A stretch of DNA of 38,030 bases from Terriglobales bacterium (lineage in GTDB: Bacteria; Acidobacteriota; Terriglobia; Bryobacterales; Bryobacteraceae). Of this stretch, positions 1-9,668 are shown one piece after another. The translations under genes were made by a program, and so were the position numbers. The notes beneath the pieces were generated by a model, which saw only the letters and a list, made by a program, of their open reading frames with translations, was not told the origin of the DNA and did not search any database. Location: NCBI GenBank assembly GCA_021372245.1, contig JAJFUV010000071.1, positions 1 through 38,030 of the forward strand, in the 5' to 3' direction. Every line of letters begins with the position of its first letter. Within the stretch, counting starts at the first letter, position 1.

Positions 1-2562
1 GAGGTCGAGGACGGCAATATCACGGTAGTGGGGCCCGATGTGGACGACGTCCAGGAAGGCTCCGCGCTGCCGCTGGCTATTTGGGCGGACGTGGCGGGCC
101 GCAAGATGCAGGCCGATTTCGAACCCATCCTGGAACGCCAGATACACCACCTGATCAATGGCGCCGAAGGCATCTGGCACATGGGCCAGCGCGACATCAA
201 CTGGGTGCGCATCAGCAAGGCCGCCAAGGCCAAGGGCTTCACCATACGCCACCTGGGCGATATCCTTCACACCAAGTTCAAAAACGAATATCCGGCCATT
301 GTCGACAAGGTGCAGGTGACCATCTACACGGACCTGCACGAGGTGGAGTCCCGCATCGGCCACGCGCGTCACGTTTACCGCGCGCGCAATCAGAGGCTGG
401 AATCGCTTACCGACGAAAGCGTCGACACGTTCTATTCCTGCCTGCTGTGCCAGAGTTTCGCGCCCAACCACGTCTGCGTCATCACCCCGGAACGGCTGGG
501 GCTGTGCGGGGCCTATAACTGGCTGGACGGCAAGGCGGCGTACGAAATCGATCCCACCGGGCCGAACCAGCCGTTGCGGAAAGGCGAGTGCATCGATCCG
601 GTGCGCGGGCAGTGGGCCGCCATCAACGATTACGTTTACGCCAATTCAAAGCAGACCATCCGGTCCTTTAACGCGTACTCGTTAATGGAGCATCCCATGA
701 CCAGTTGCGGATGCTTCGAAGCCATCGTCAGCGTGCTGCCCGAGTTGAATGGCGTCATGATCGTCAACCGCGAATACACTGGCGAGACGCCCGCGGGTAT
801 GCGCTTTTCGACGCTCGCGAATCTGGCTGGCGGAGGCCAGCAGACACCCGGTATGATCGGCGTCGGCAAGGCTTACGTGACCAGCCGCAAGTTCATTGCG
901 GCCGACGGCGGCCACAAGCGTATTGTCTGGATGCCGCGCGAGTTGAAAGAATCCTTGCGTGAGGAACTTGTCACCATCGGTGAGCGTATCGGCGTGGACG
1001 GCTTCCTGGATATGATCGCCGACGAGACAGCAGGCACCGATCTTGTCTCCGTGCGCGCGCATCTCGATAAGGTCGGACACCCGGCCCTCGCGATGTCCGA
1101 CATCACCGCTACGGGAGCGGAGGAACCTGCGGCGCCACGCGCCCCCCAACCAGTAGGCGCCGCGGAGCCAGTTGCGGAGCCTGCAGCGCCCGCAATAGCG
1201 CCGGAGCCTGAACCAGTCAAACCCATTCCCGAACCCAACAGAGATTCTGCACTCGCACCGGCGCAGAAAGTGGCGGAGCCCACCCCGGCATCGACCCCGG
1301 TTGCCGGCGGCATAGACTACGTCATCGGCGTCCTTGAGAAGATGCGCGCCATCAACGCACCCGATTCAGATCCGATGGCTGCCCTGCAGGTATCCACGGC
1401 GGTTAACCTCCTTACCGCCGGTGCCAACATGCTGCTGATGTATAGCATGGGCAGGTCTGCGTCGCCGGTGCCTCCGCCACAGGCTATCTTGGAACCCCCG
1501 TCCGCACCGCCGATGGCTGCGGCCCCGCTTGCACCCCCTCCCGTCGTGGAGGAGCCGCAGGCAGCCGAGAGGCCTTCGGTTCCGGCGACCATCATCGTGC
1601 CCCAGTCATTCACGGTGCCGCCGGAGAAGGTCAACGTCACCGTCCGTACGGTGACCTTGGGTGGCGAAGGCACGCGCACGTCGAAGCTGGAAATCGGCGG
1701 CGCCGCCGCATTGCCGTTCCGCCACTTTGAAGGGGACGTGGGCCGCGCACCCGCCATCGCCATGGAGGTTTTCGACGAAGCCCCGAAGAATTACCCGCAG
1801 AGCCTGCGGGATGCTTACGGAGCGCTGCTGAAGGACCCGGCGGCGATGGCTAAACATTGTGTCGAGAGGCTGGGAGCACAAGCCATCAGCGTCCGCCTGG
1901 CCGCCACGCATCCGGACCAGGGCGATCGCTCGCCGGAGCAGGCCGCCGAGGTCGTGGAGGTGGTGCTCAAGGCCGTGGGCGTACCCGTCATCGTCACCGG
2001 CCCCAGCCATTACGAGAAGAACAACGCCGTCATGAAGCACATCGCGGCGACTTTCGCCGGCGAAAACCTGCTGCTCAACTGGGTGGAGACGGACAACTAC
2101 AAGACCATCGCAGCCGCCGCCATGGGGTACAACCACGCCGTGGTGGCACAAACGCCCATTGATGTGAACATGGCCAAGCAGTTGAACATCCTGCTCACCA
2201 ATATGGGTGTCGCCCCGGAGAAGATCATCATTGATCCGATGACCGGCGCAATCGGATACGGCCTCGAATACACCTATTCGGTCATGGAACGCATTCGCAC
2301 GTCGGCTTTCACCGGCGATCCGATGCTGGCCATGCCGCTCATGGTAAATCCGGGGTTCGAAGTCGCCCGGACCAAGGAGAGCCGGGCTCCACAGAAAGCC
2401 TTCCCGCTCTGGGGGCCGGAACGCGACCGCGGTGCGCTGCTCGAGATCGCCACGGCCATGAGCTTCATCAACGCCGGCGCAGACCTGGTGGTGGTGTACT
2501 CGCCGCTCGCCGCCACGACGGTGAAGCGCAAGATCGCCGAAATGATGAAGGTGAAGGAATAG
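1..2562 (+). CDS. acsB/acsD: Acetyl-CoA synthase A-cluster domain fused to corrinoid protein small subunit (AcsB-AcsD), 5' partial
   Basis: The frame is open from base 1, so the start lies outside the window; the first in-window start codon (GTG 28) is not the true one. The first ~360 residues match the C-terminal half of AcsB, which makes acetyl-CoA from CO, a methyl group and CoA. All A-cluster cysteines are present: CLLC at 439-450, Cys at 475 and 505 for the cubane, and CGC at 706-714 for the two nickel sites. Their spacing (3, 9, 10, 67, 2) equals that of Moorella Cys506-509-518-528-595-597 as I recall it. A Pro/Ala/Glu-rich linker follows (about 1120-1630), interrupted by a helical block near 1306-1470. 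From about 1640 the protein is AcsD, the small subunit of the corrinoid iron-sulfur protein (TIM barrel), to its normal end. In other organisms AcsB and AcsD are normally separate. There is no internal stop or frameshift. acsC follows 12 bases later. Confidence 0.9.
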   Translation, partial: EVEDGNITVVGPDVDDVQEGSALPLAIWADVAGRKMQADFEPILERQIHHLINGAEGIWHMGQRDINWVRISKAAKAKGFTIRHLGDILHTKFKNEYPAIVDKVQVTIYTDLHEVESRIGHARHVYRARNQRLESLTDESVDTFYSCLLCQSFAPNHVCVITPERLGLCGAYNWLDGKAAYEIDPTGPNQPLRKGECIDPVRGQWAAINDYVYANSKQTIRSFNAYSLMEHPMTSCGCFEAIVSVLPELNGVMIVNREYTGETPAGMRFSTLANLAGGGQQTPGMIGVGKAYVTSRKFIAADGGHKRIVWMPRELKESLREELVTIGERIGVDGFLDMIADETAGTDLVSVRAHLDKVGHPALAMSDITATGAEEPAAPRAPQPVGAAEPVAEPAAPAIAPEPEPVKPIPEPNRDSALAPAQKVAEPTPASTPVAGGIDYVIGVLEKMRAINAPDSDPMAALQVSTAVNLLTAGANMLLMYSMGRSASPVPPPQAILEPPSAPPMAAAPLAPPPVVEEPQAAERPSVPATIIVPQSFTVPPEKVNVTVRTVTLGGEGTRTSKLEIGGAAALPFRHFEGDVGRAPAIAMEVFDEAPKNYPQSLRDAYGALLKDPAAMAKHCVERLGAQAISVRLAATHPDQGDRSPEQAAEVVEVVLKAVGVPVIVTGPSHYEKNNAVMKHIAATFAGENLLLNWVETDNYKTIAAAAMGYNHAVVAQTPIDVNMAKQLNILLTNMGVAPEKIIIDPMTGAIGYGLEYTYSVMERIRTSAFTGDPMLAMPLMVNPGFEVARTKESRAPQKAFPLWGPERDRGALLEIATAMSFINAGADLVVVYSPLAATTVKRKIAEMMKVKE

Positions 2563-2574
2563 GGAGGCGAAATC

Positions 2575-3918
2575 ATGGCGCTCACGGGACTCAATATTTT
2601 CAAGCTGCTGCCGAAGACCAATTGCGGCGAGTGCGGTGTGCCCACCTGCATGGCTTTCGCCATGAAGCTGGCCGCCAAGAACGCGGATCTCTCCGCTTGC
2701 CCTTACGCATCCGAAGAGGCGAAGAAGACCATCGGCGCGGCAAGCAAGCCGCCCATACGGCTGGTGAAGATCGGACCGGCCGATGCGGAAGTGGCGGTCG
2801 GCAACGAGACCGTCATGTTCCGTCACGAGAAGACCTTCGTGCATCAAACGGCCATCGCGGTGTCATTCTCCGATATGCAGCCGCTCGACGAACTGCGCCA
2901 CCGCACAGCCGAGGTGCGCGAGTACTGCCTGGAGCGTGTCGGAGAGAAGTTGCGCATCGACCTGGCTCTGGTCGAAAACACCACTGGCGCGGTTGACCCG
3001 TTTGTTGCCGCGGTGAGAGCGGTAGCCGGCGGCACCGGGCGCGGCATCATCCTGCAAAGCGACGGCGCCGAGGCGATGGAAGCGGCGCTGAAGGCGCTCG
3101 CAGGCCAACGGCCGCTCATCCACGCCGCAACCATGGACAACGTGGAGATATTCGGCGCCCTGGCAAAGCAGTACAAGGCGCCGATGGTGGCAAGCGCCGC
3201 GACGGTCGAGGAACTGGCTTCGCTCACCACGAAGCTCGCCGCGATGGGCATCGAGGACATCGTGCTCGAAGTGCCGGGCGAGAATCCCGCCGCTGTTTTG
3301 CAGAACAACACCATCCTGCGCAAGATGGCGCTCAGGTCGAACTTCGAGCCGCTGGGCTATCCGATCCTGAATTTTGCTGTCGGCGAGGACATGGCATCGC
3401 TGGTGGCGGATGCTTCGACCTTCATCCTGAAGTACGCTTCCATCCTCGTGGTGGATACGTTGCAGTATCAGGCGCTGCTGCCATTGATGATGCTGCGCCA
3501 AAACATTTACACCGATCCGCAGAAACCCATCCAGGTGGAGCCGAAAGTCTATCCGATCGGGGAGCCGGGATCCAAGTCCCCCGTGCTGGTGACCACGAAT
3601 TTCTCGCTCACTTACTTCCTGGTCTCTGGCGAGATCGAAAATTCGGGAGTTCCGGCGCACCTGGCCATCATCGAAAGCGAGGGCATGAGCGTGCTGACGG
3701 CCTGGGCCGCGGGTAAGTTCAGCGGCGCCAAAGTCGGGACGTTCATCAAGGCGAGCGGTATCGAGTCGCAGGTTGCCACGCGGCGCATCATCATCCCGGG
3801 TTACGTGGCGCAGATCAGCGGCGAACTCGAGGAAGCCCTGCCCGGTTGGGAGGTCGTGGTGGGCCCGCAGGAAGCCGCCGACCTAGGCCCGTTCCTCAAA
3901 CTGCAGGCGGCGCAATAA
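2575..3918 (+). CDS. acsC: Corrinoid iron-sulfur protein large subunit (AcsC/CdhE gamma)
   Basis: Large subunit of the corrinoid iron-sulfur protein, which carries the methyl group on cobalt from methyltetrahydrofolate to the A-cluster of acetyl-CoA synthase in the cytoplasm. The N-terminus has the [4Fe-4S] motif CX2CX4CX16C (Cys17, 20, 25, 42), starting NCGECGVPTC, which identifies the family. The middle should be a TIM barrel and the C-terminal ~120 residues the cobamide-binding domain. The length of 447 residues is normal for the family. ATG 2575 follows GGGAGGCG with good spacing, 12 bases after the acsB-acsD fusion, so the two are co-transcribed. Its natural partner, AcsD, is here part of the upstream fusion protein. 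The complex would therefore join AcsC to an AcsB-tethered AcsD. Confidence 0.93.
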   Translation: MALTGLNIFKLLPKTNCGECGVPTCMAFAMKLAAKNADLSACPYASEEAKKTIGAASKPPIRLVKIGPADAEVAVGNETVMFRHEKTFVHQTAIAVSFSDMQPLDELRHRTAEVREYCLERVGEKLRIDLALVENTTGAVDPFVAAVRAVAGGTGRGIILQSDGAEAMEAALKALAGQRPLIHAATMDNVEIFGALAKQYKAPMVASAATVEELASLTTKLAAMGIEDIVLEVPGENPAAVLQNNTILRKMALRSNFEPLGYPILNFAVGEDMASLVADASTFILKYASILVVDTLQYQALLPLMMLRQNIYTDPQKPIQVEPKVYPIGEPGSKSPVLVTTNFSLTYFLVSGEIENSGVPAHLAIIESEGMSVLTAWAAGKFSGAKVGTFIKASGIESQVATRRIIIPGYVAQISGELEEALPGWEVVVGPQEAADLGPFLKLQAAQ

Positions 3919-3921
3919 GTC

Positions 3922-5796
3922 ATGCCCTCGGTGCACTTCCTCCCCGACGGCGTTACGGCCGAAGTGCCTGCGGGTACCCTGATCCATGAAGCCGCCGTCC
4001 GCGCCGGACTGACGCGCCTGGAATTGCCTTGCGGCGGGCAGGGAAGTTGCGGCTTGTGCCTGGTCGAAGTCTCCGCCGCCGGGCGCGAACCCGTTACGGT
4101 GATGGCCTGCCAGACCAAGGTGCGCGAGGACATCACCGTGCGCCTGCCCGAGGCGCAGAGCCTGGCGATGCAGGTGGTGGGCGACAGCCACTTCCTGTTG
4201 AGCGAGGACACGCTGCCGGACCGCGCATCCTTGTCGCCCCTGTTCTCCTACATGCCCTTGACGGTGCCGCCGGCTTCGATCGAAGAACACTATAGCGACT
4301 GGCTGCGCCTGGAGCGCGAACTTACGCGAGCCGGCGCGCCCGCCCCGTTTTCGGCGGACCTTGCATTACTCGGGCGGCTCGCCTCCGTGCTGCGGGAACA
4401 GGACGGCAGAATCGCCGTGGCTCTCCAGGAGTCGGACGCCGGGACGCGGGTAGCGGAAGTATTCGCCGGGCACGCTGCGCCCCGGGCTTTCGGACTGGCG
4501 ATCGACATCGGCACTACGACCGTCGCCGTGCAGCTTGTAGATCTGGACGGTGGCGCTGTCATCGATACCACCACCAGCTACAACCTGCAGATCCGGCGCG
4601 GCGCGGACATCATCAGCCGGATCGATTACGCGCGCACGGCGGAGCGGCAGCAGGAACTACGCGCGTTGGTGCTGGAGACGATCAACGGCTTAGTGGGGGA
4701 ACTGACCGGCGGCCACGGCATCGCTGGTGACGCTATCCGCGCGGCCTTCATCGCGGGCAACACGACGATGATCCACCTGCTGCTCGGGCTGGAGCCGCGC
4801 TACATCCGCGAAGCGCCGTATGTGCCCACCGTCAATCCCGTGCCCTCGCTCGACGCGGAAAGCGTGGGGCTGTCCATCCATCCGCGCGCGGCGGTGAGCT
4901 TCGCGCCGGGTGTCGGCAGCTATGTGGGCGGCGATATCACCTCCGGCCTGCTGACCACGGATTTCCTGACGAATCACGACGATGTCTTCCTGTTCATGGA
5001 CATCGGCACCAATGGCGAGATTGTCATCGGCAACGCGGACTGGATGGTCGCCTGCGCATGTTCCGCGGGACCGGCGTTCGAAGGTTCGGGCATCAAGTGC
5101 GGGATGCGCGCCTCGCGCGGCGCCATCGAGCAGGTGGAGATTGGCCGCGATCTCGCCGGTATACGTTACAAGGTAGTGGGCGGCTCGAAACCCGCCGGCA
5201 TTTGCGGATCGGGCCTGATATCGCTTCTGGGCGAATTGTTCCTGCGGGGCCTGGTGGATCAGGCGGGGCGCTTCAACCTGGAATCCGGATCGCCGCGTCT
5301 GGTCGAGACGGAACAGGGCCGGGTGTTCGTGATCGAACGTGGCGAGAACACTCTCAGCGGAGAAGACCTCGTGATCACCGAGGCCGATATCGAGAACCTG
5401 GTGCGAACCAAGGGCGCCATCTATGCGGCCTGCTCCTTGATTCTGGAGAACGTGGGTCTTGAGTGGAATGCCATCTCGCGCGTTTACATCGCCGGAGGCT
5501 TCGGCCGGTACATCAATGTCTCTGATGCGGTGCTGATTGGAATGCTGCCCGACCTGGCGCCGGCGCGTTTCCGCTACATCGGTAATTCCGCGCTCACCGG
5601 CGCGTATATCGCGCTGCTCAGCCGCGAGCGCCGCGCTAAGCTCGGCAACATCGCCGCGAAGATGACCTACGTGGACCTGAGTTCCGATCCGCGTTACATG
5701 GATAGTTACGTGAAGGCCCTCTTCCTGCCCCACACCGACATGAACCTCTTCCCGACAGTGACACGCCGGTTGGAAAGCACCCGCAACACCGGATAG
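3922..5796 (+). CDS. acsV: Reductive activator of the corrinoid iron-sulfur protein (RACo), 2Fe-2S/ASKHA ATPase
   Basis: RACo-type enzyme that uses ATP to return accidentally oxidised Co(II) corrinoid to the active Co(I) form. Residues 1-90 are a plant-type [2Fe-2S] ferredoxin domain with Cys37, Cys43, Cys46 and Cys63 (CX5CX2CX16C). A linker follows to about 185. The rest is an ASKHA (acetate/sugar kinase-Hsc70-actin) domain with the phosphate loop DIGTTT at 195-200, a second FMDIGTNGE loop, GPAFEGSGI and the late motif YIAGGFG. At 624 residues it has full family length. The ATG lies three bases after the acsC stop, so translation is probably coupled. Similar activators serve other corrinoid methyltransferases, but the position next to acsC makes the CFeSP the likely client. 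It is the last gene of the operon visible here. Confidence 0.9.
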   Translation: MPSVHFLPDGVTAEVPAGTLIHEAAVRAGLTRLELPCGGQGSCGLCLVEVSAAGREPVTVMACQTKVREDITVRLPEAQSLAMQVVGDSHFLLSEDTLPDRASLSPLFSYMPLTVPPASIEEHYSDWLRLERELTRAGAPAPFSADLALLGRLASVLREQDGRIAVALQESDAGTRVAEVFAGHAAPRAFGLAIDIGTTTVAVQLVDLDGGAVIDTTTSYNLQIRRGADIISRIDYARTAERQQELRALVLETINGLVGELTGGHGIAGDAIRAAFIAGNTTMIHLLLGLEPRYIREAPYVPTVNPVPSLDAESVGLSIHPRAAVSFAPGVGSYVGGDITSGLLTTDFLTNHDDVFLFMDIGTNGEIVIGNADWMVACACSAGPAFEGSGIKCGMRASRGAIEQVEIGRDLAGIRYKVVGGSKPAGICGSGLISLLGELFLRGLVDQAGRFNLESGSPRLVETEQGRVFVIERGENTLSGEDLVITEADIENLVRTKGAIYAACSLILENVGLEWNAISRVYIAGGFGRYINVSDAVLIGMLPDLAPARFRYIGNSALTGAYIALLSRERRAKLGNIAAKMTYVDLSSDPRYMDSYVKALFLPHTDMNLFPTVTRRLESTRNTG

Positions 5797-5812
5797 GCTT
5801 CAGGGAGTGTCC

Positions 5813-5827
5813 GCTTGGCAACCAAGC
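5813..5827. terminator. Small hairpin between convergent genes
   Basis: Perfect 6-base inverted repeat GCTTGG-CAA-CCAAGC in the 46-base gap between the ends of acsV (plus) and the outer-membrane protein gene (minus). A second short self-complementary stretch (AGCGCCTGCGCT) follows near 5833. No T-run is seen, so this is a weak candidate for a shared terminator. Confidence 0.3.
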
Positions 5828-5842
5828 CCGCCAGCGCCTGCG

Positions 5843-6475
5843 CTAGAACGTCACTCCCAGGCCCACCATCGGCACGATGTCGTGCATCCAGGAACCTACC
5901 GTCGATCCGCCCATCGGCGCAATCAGCTTGGTCGGGAGTGGGCTGATGTAGTCTCTCATCTCCACGCGGAAGGAAATCCGGTCCGTGGCTTTCACCTTGA
6001 CGCCCGCTCCTACGCTGGCGAGCGGGGTCGTTTCCCGCGTGTGGGTCAGGACAACCAGTGAGCTGCCCGGTTGATAACTTGACTCGACTCCCGTTCCCTG
6101 GAAAACCCGGGCGCCGCCGCCGACCGCGATGAACGGCCTCACCCTCTCCCTTTTGGGCCTCGCGTAGAACAGCAGGTCAAAGTGGATCAGGTGGGATTGT
6201 GCGTTGAACTGCACATCCGCTCCCGGGGCCGTCAATTTCATGTCGCCCATGCGGTACAAGTAGCGAAGTTCGCCTCCGACGTAGTTGTGCATATCGTCGC
6301 CGGCCATCACGCCGAACGCGGCCCCGTGCTTGAAGCCTGTCTTCCCGGAGACGCCGGAACGGCTATTCACGTCCACTTCCCGAGGGAAGCCGTAACCGCC
6401 GAGCACTCCCATCTCCCACTGCCCCATGCAAGCCGGAGCGAGCGCGAAAGCGAGTACGCATGTCAGCCATTTCAT
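5843..6475 (-). CDS. Small outer-membrane beta-barrel protein
   Basis: Protein of 210 residues with a Sec signal peptide (hydrophobic residues 4-15, likely cleavage near MGQ at 17-19). It then has alternating hydrophobic/polar strands rich in Gly, Tyr and Phe, and ends in VGLGVTF with a terminal Phe, the usual insertion signal of outer-membrane barrels. The length suits an 8-strand OmpA/OmpX-like barrel (outer membrane protein beta-barrel family). ATG 6475 is preceded by GGAGGAAGAAG. It starts 17 bases after the stop of the propeller protein gene, so they form an operon. The specific function is unknown; a surface or adhesion-related role is possible, but there is no catalytic signature. Confidence 0.7.
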   Translation of the reverse strand: MKWLTCVLAFALAPACMGQWEMGVLGGYGFPREVDVNSRSGVSGKTGFKHGAAFGVMAGDDMHNYVGGELRYLYRMGDMKLTAPGADVQFNAQSHLIHFDLLFYARPKRERVRPFIAVGGGARVFQGTGVESSYQPGSSLVVLTHTRETTPLASVGAGVKVKATDRISFRVEMRDYISPLPTKLIAPMGGSTVGSWMHDIVPMVGLGVTF

Positions 6476-6492
6476 CTGTCTTCTTCCTCCTG

Positions 6493-9400
6493 TTACGGGT
6501 CAACCACCCTTACCAGCAGCGTTGTGGAATATGTGCCCTGTGTGATCTTGAGCGGGACTTCGACGCCCGTGGTCGGGTTGCGAGGCACGTACGCGTTGAT
6601 CTGATACACCCCGGCCTGTCCGGGCACCAGGCCCGCGAATGTGGTCGTGAGTTGCGTTTCACCCAGCGCGATTGTCGGGGACACCACGGCCTGCGCGAGC
6701 GGATCCGACGGCGCGGCTGCCCCTGCGGCTACTTCCGGACTCACCTGACCCAGTCCGGTTGCGTAAATAATGATCATCTCATCCGGATGAATGGGATTCG
6801 ATACCGTCACAAGATCCTCATTCTTGACGCGGATGATCGTCGGCAGACCCGTGTTTGGCCCCGCCGTTCCCGAATGGAATACCGCCACGGCATTCGGCAG
6901 GATGCTGAAGCCGAACGGGCCGCTCTGGCCTCCTGCGTTGCGGACGACCATCGATGCGCTCCCCGAAGTGTCGAACGGCAACTGACCGTTGATCTGCTGC
7001 TGTGATACCCGGATCAACGGGATCGGGGTGCTGTCGACTCTCACGCAGACGCTGCCGAGTACCGTGGGCAGGGGCAGGGAACCGCTCACGGCTACATCGG
7101 GACTCAAGTTCTGACCGGATATCGCGATCAGCCCTCCAGGAGCTACGGCGGACGTTCCGTCGGCCAGGTTTGTCACACCCGTCACAACCGGGACCGCCAC
7201 CGCTTCGTCGTAGTTGTACGGAAGCACGATTGCACCCGAGGTGGACAACGCGAAGATCAGGCCTTGGTTGGGCATGATCGCCAGCGACCGCGTGAACGGT
7301 AGGATCCTTTGGCCGATCTGCCCCACGGTGGGCGTCTCCAGGCCCTTCGCCAGCACAGGGGATTCGATCAGTTTCGTGGGCCGGATGGAAGTGAAGTTCG
7401 TCAGGTCCACGCGCTGCAGTACGCCCGGATTGCTCATGCCTGGGCTCGTCGCGCGCAAACCGTACCCATCCAGCGAAGTGAACCCCGAGGAAAGGCCCGT
7501 TCCCGTCTCCAGTGCCGTTTGCGGCACTAAAGCGGTATTGAGGACGTTGTTATCTCCTATAAACAGATCGTCCGTCAATGCCGCGTAAGCGCCGCCGAGT
7601 GAACTGAGGTCCTTGCGGGAAACTACAAAGGCGTCGGAAGCGGCTTCGTAGAGGGCGACGTTCCCCGTAGGATCCGCCAGCAACACTACGGCACCGGAGG
7701 GGGAAGCGGTCAGGATGGACTCTTCATTGATTCCGTTGCAGTAAATCCCTAGCGTGGGCAACGCGGCTGCGGTCCCCAGCGATAGATTGATGCGATCTAC
7801 CGTGTGCGGCGACCCGCAGCCAACCAGCGGGTCCGTGACCGACCGCACCGTGGCCAGGATGGCGTTACTCGACGCCGCAATGGAGCGCGGGTAGTGGCCG
7901 GGCGGAAACGCGATGAAAGGCGCCGGGGTCAGCGCATCCAGGTCGTGCACCGTGGCGATCTGAGAATTGTCGTTCGCCACCATCAGGTAGTGCCCGTCCC
8001 TGGTCATCGCCATCTGTGTGGGCGTGTTTCCCGTTCTGAGCGCCGCCACCTGGTTCAGTCCGTTCGCGTCGTACACCAGCACATGGTTCTTGTCCTGCCG
8101 CAAAACGTAAAAGCGGTTCCGGTTCGGATCCGCCAGGATGTCCACCAGCTTGCCCGGGATGTTCAGGATCGCGCCGCGCTGATCCGGATCGCGAGTGTTG
8201 ATGAGCAGCCGCACCGGAAGCGGGCTGTTCACGGCGGAATTCGACGCAATCGACAACTGCACCGTGGTGGTTCCTTTCGCGTTCTGATACGTCGCCGGAT
8301 CCACTTCAATCCGCACCCTGGCCGGAGTCACACCGCTCGAAGGGACTACGCGCACGCCCTGGCCCGATACGGACAGGCTGAAGTCCGTGCTTCCTCCTCC
8401 CGGATCGACAATGTCTATGTCCTGGGTCATCACGCGTTGGTCGCACCCGCTCGACAGGAACAGAGCATCCTCCTGCACGGACACGACGCGCGGAGTCTGG
8501 CCGAGTTTGCCAACCGGCAGAATCAAGACGCCGCTATCCGACACGGAGTACATCGTCTGCATGTCCGGGCTCATCAGCGACCTGCCGGCAAGATTCTCCG
8601 GCAACCGGATCCGCTCGCGAACAGTTAAGTTGTCCGTATCCACCACGTGCAGCACCGGCCCTTCAGCCGTCACCGTTGTGTTGTCCGATGCGGTCGTGGT
8701 CCCAGTCCCGACCGGAATCTGCGCGTAGACAACATTGCGGAGGAGGTCGAAGACATGGCCGCCGGTGTTGTACTTGCCCGTGGGGTATGGAAACTGAGCC
8801 AGTTGAACAATACTTGAGTTCATCAAAGCCCAACCGCCCAGCAGGTTATTGCCGGACTGGTCCACGCTGATGACGCGAGGCCCCAGCGGCGGGCTGGCCA
8901 GGATTCCTACAACCCCGAGGCTCCGCGTCACCACGTGATACCGCACGACCGCCGCAGTCCCGTCGGGCGCCTCCGCGATCACGTAAACGATCTGGCCGTC
9001 GCCCGAGACTCCCGTCGAGGCTTGAATGATTTCAGGGGGAAACGTCGCCAGTGGCACCGGCAATTCCTTGGTGATTAGGTCCGCCACCCGCAGGGTCTCC
9101 ATGGTGCGGGCCACCGGGTCCAATAACCGGAAGTCTTTCGTCGTTACTACAAGCGCCTTGCTGCCCCCGCCGAAAGCCACGGCCAGTGGCGGCGCGTCCA
9201 GCGCGACGGTGGCCTTTGTGTTTGCCTCGAGATCGACGATCGTAACGCCCAATAATCCGGCCGGATACTCTGACTGGAAGTTTTGAATCTGCGTAACGAC
9301 GAGGAACCGTCCGTCCGGGCTCAGTGCAAGGGAACCTGGTTGGCGCTCCACGTAGATGGGCTGCAGCAGTTTCTGTTCCGCGAGCGACACCACCTCCACC

Positions 9401-9576
9401 CGGCTGGTCGTATAATTCGCGGCGTAGAGAAGGCCTCGCCGGGAATCCAGGGCGATGTCCGAAACATGGCCCCTGATAGGCACCACTTTGCCGAATGTTC
9501 CGGCGTACAACTGCATGAGCGGCAAGATTGCGAGGGACAACGAAAGCAGGATTTTGCTCATTCTTGCGTGTTGCAT
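6493..9576 (-). CDS. Secreted double beta-propeller protein with TIGR03437-type C-terminal domain
   Basis: Protein of 1027 residues with a signal peptide (hydrophobic core ILLSLSLAILPLMQ, likely cut after LYA). Residues ~30-370 form YVTN/NHL-like propeller blades (ALDSRRGLLYAANY, ALSPDGRFLVV). An Ig/BACON-like beta domain follows at about 390-455, and a second set of propeller repeats covers ~460-790. The last ~230 residues contain APGGLIAISGQNL and VIIYATGLGQV-like blocks (here MIIIYATGLGQVSPE), the signature of the C-terminal domain annotated TIGR03437 in Solibacter-type Acidobacteria. This is the best taxonomic clue in the window. ATG 9576 has a strong AGGAGGG site. The 92 upstream bases may contain its own promoter (TTTAAAAT on the minus strand). 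Role unknown; probably extracellular binding or a surface-associated function. Confidence 0.8.
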   Translation of the reverse strand: MQHARMSKILLSLSLAILPLMQLYAGTFGKVVPIRGHVSDIALDSRRGLLYAANYTTSRVEVVSLAEQKLLQPIYVERQPGSLALSPDGRFLVVTQIQNFQSEYPAGLLGVTIVDLEANTKATVALDAPPLAVAFGGGSKALVVTTKDFRLLDPVARTMETLRVADLITKELPVPLATFPPEIIQASTGVSGDGQIVYVIAEAPDGTAAVVRYHVVTRSLGVVGILASPPLGPRVISVDQSGNNLLGGWALMNSSIVQLAQFPYPTGKYNTGGHVFDLLRNVVYAQIPVGTGTTTASDNTTVTAEGPVLHVVDTDNLTVRERIRLPENLAGRSLMSPDMQTMYSVSDSGVLILPVGKLGQTPRVVSVQEDALFLSSGCDQRVMTQDIDIVDPGGGSTDFSLSVSGQGVRVVPSSGVTPARVRIEVDPATYQNAKGTTTVQLSIASNSAVNSPLPVRLLINTRDPDQRGAILNIPGKLVDILADPNRNRFYVLRQDKNHVLVYDANGLNQVAALRTGNTPTQMAMTRDGHYLMVANDNSQIATVHDLDALTPAPFIAFPPGHYPRSIAASSNAILATVRSVTDPLVGCGSPHTVDRINLSLGTAAALPTLGIYCNGINEESILTASPSGAVVLLADPTGNVALYEAASDAFVVSRKDLSSLGGAYAALTDDLFIGDNNVLNTALVPQTALETGTGLSSGFTSLDGYGLRATSPGMSNPGVLQRVDLTNFTSIRPTKLIESPVLAKGLETPTVGQIGQRILPFTRSLAIMPNQGLIFALSTSGAIVLPYNYDEAVAVPVVTGVTNLADGTSAVAPGGLIAISGQNLSPDVAVSGSLPLPTVLGSVCVRVDSTPIPLIRVSQQQINGQLPFDTSGSASMVVRNAGGQSGPFGFSILPNAVAVFHSGTAGPNTGLPTIIRVKNEDLVTVSNPIHPDEMIIIYATGLGQVSPEVAAGAAAPSDPLAQAVVSPTIALGETQLTTTFAGLVPGQAGVYQINAYVPRNPTTGVEVPLKITQGTYSTTLLVRVVDP

Positions 9577-9668
9577 ACCACCCTCCTCAGCCGGCGCCTT
9601 CTATGCGGCAACGCAAAAACTGCCCAGATTATCGGACATTTTAAACCTTACCACGTCCACTGCTAGCT

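Noticed and set aside
1606..2847. Long minus-strand frame of 413 codons opposite acsB-acsD and acsC
   Set aside because: It spans two clear genes on the plus strand, has biased His/Arg/Gly composition and no motif; a high-GC shadow frame.
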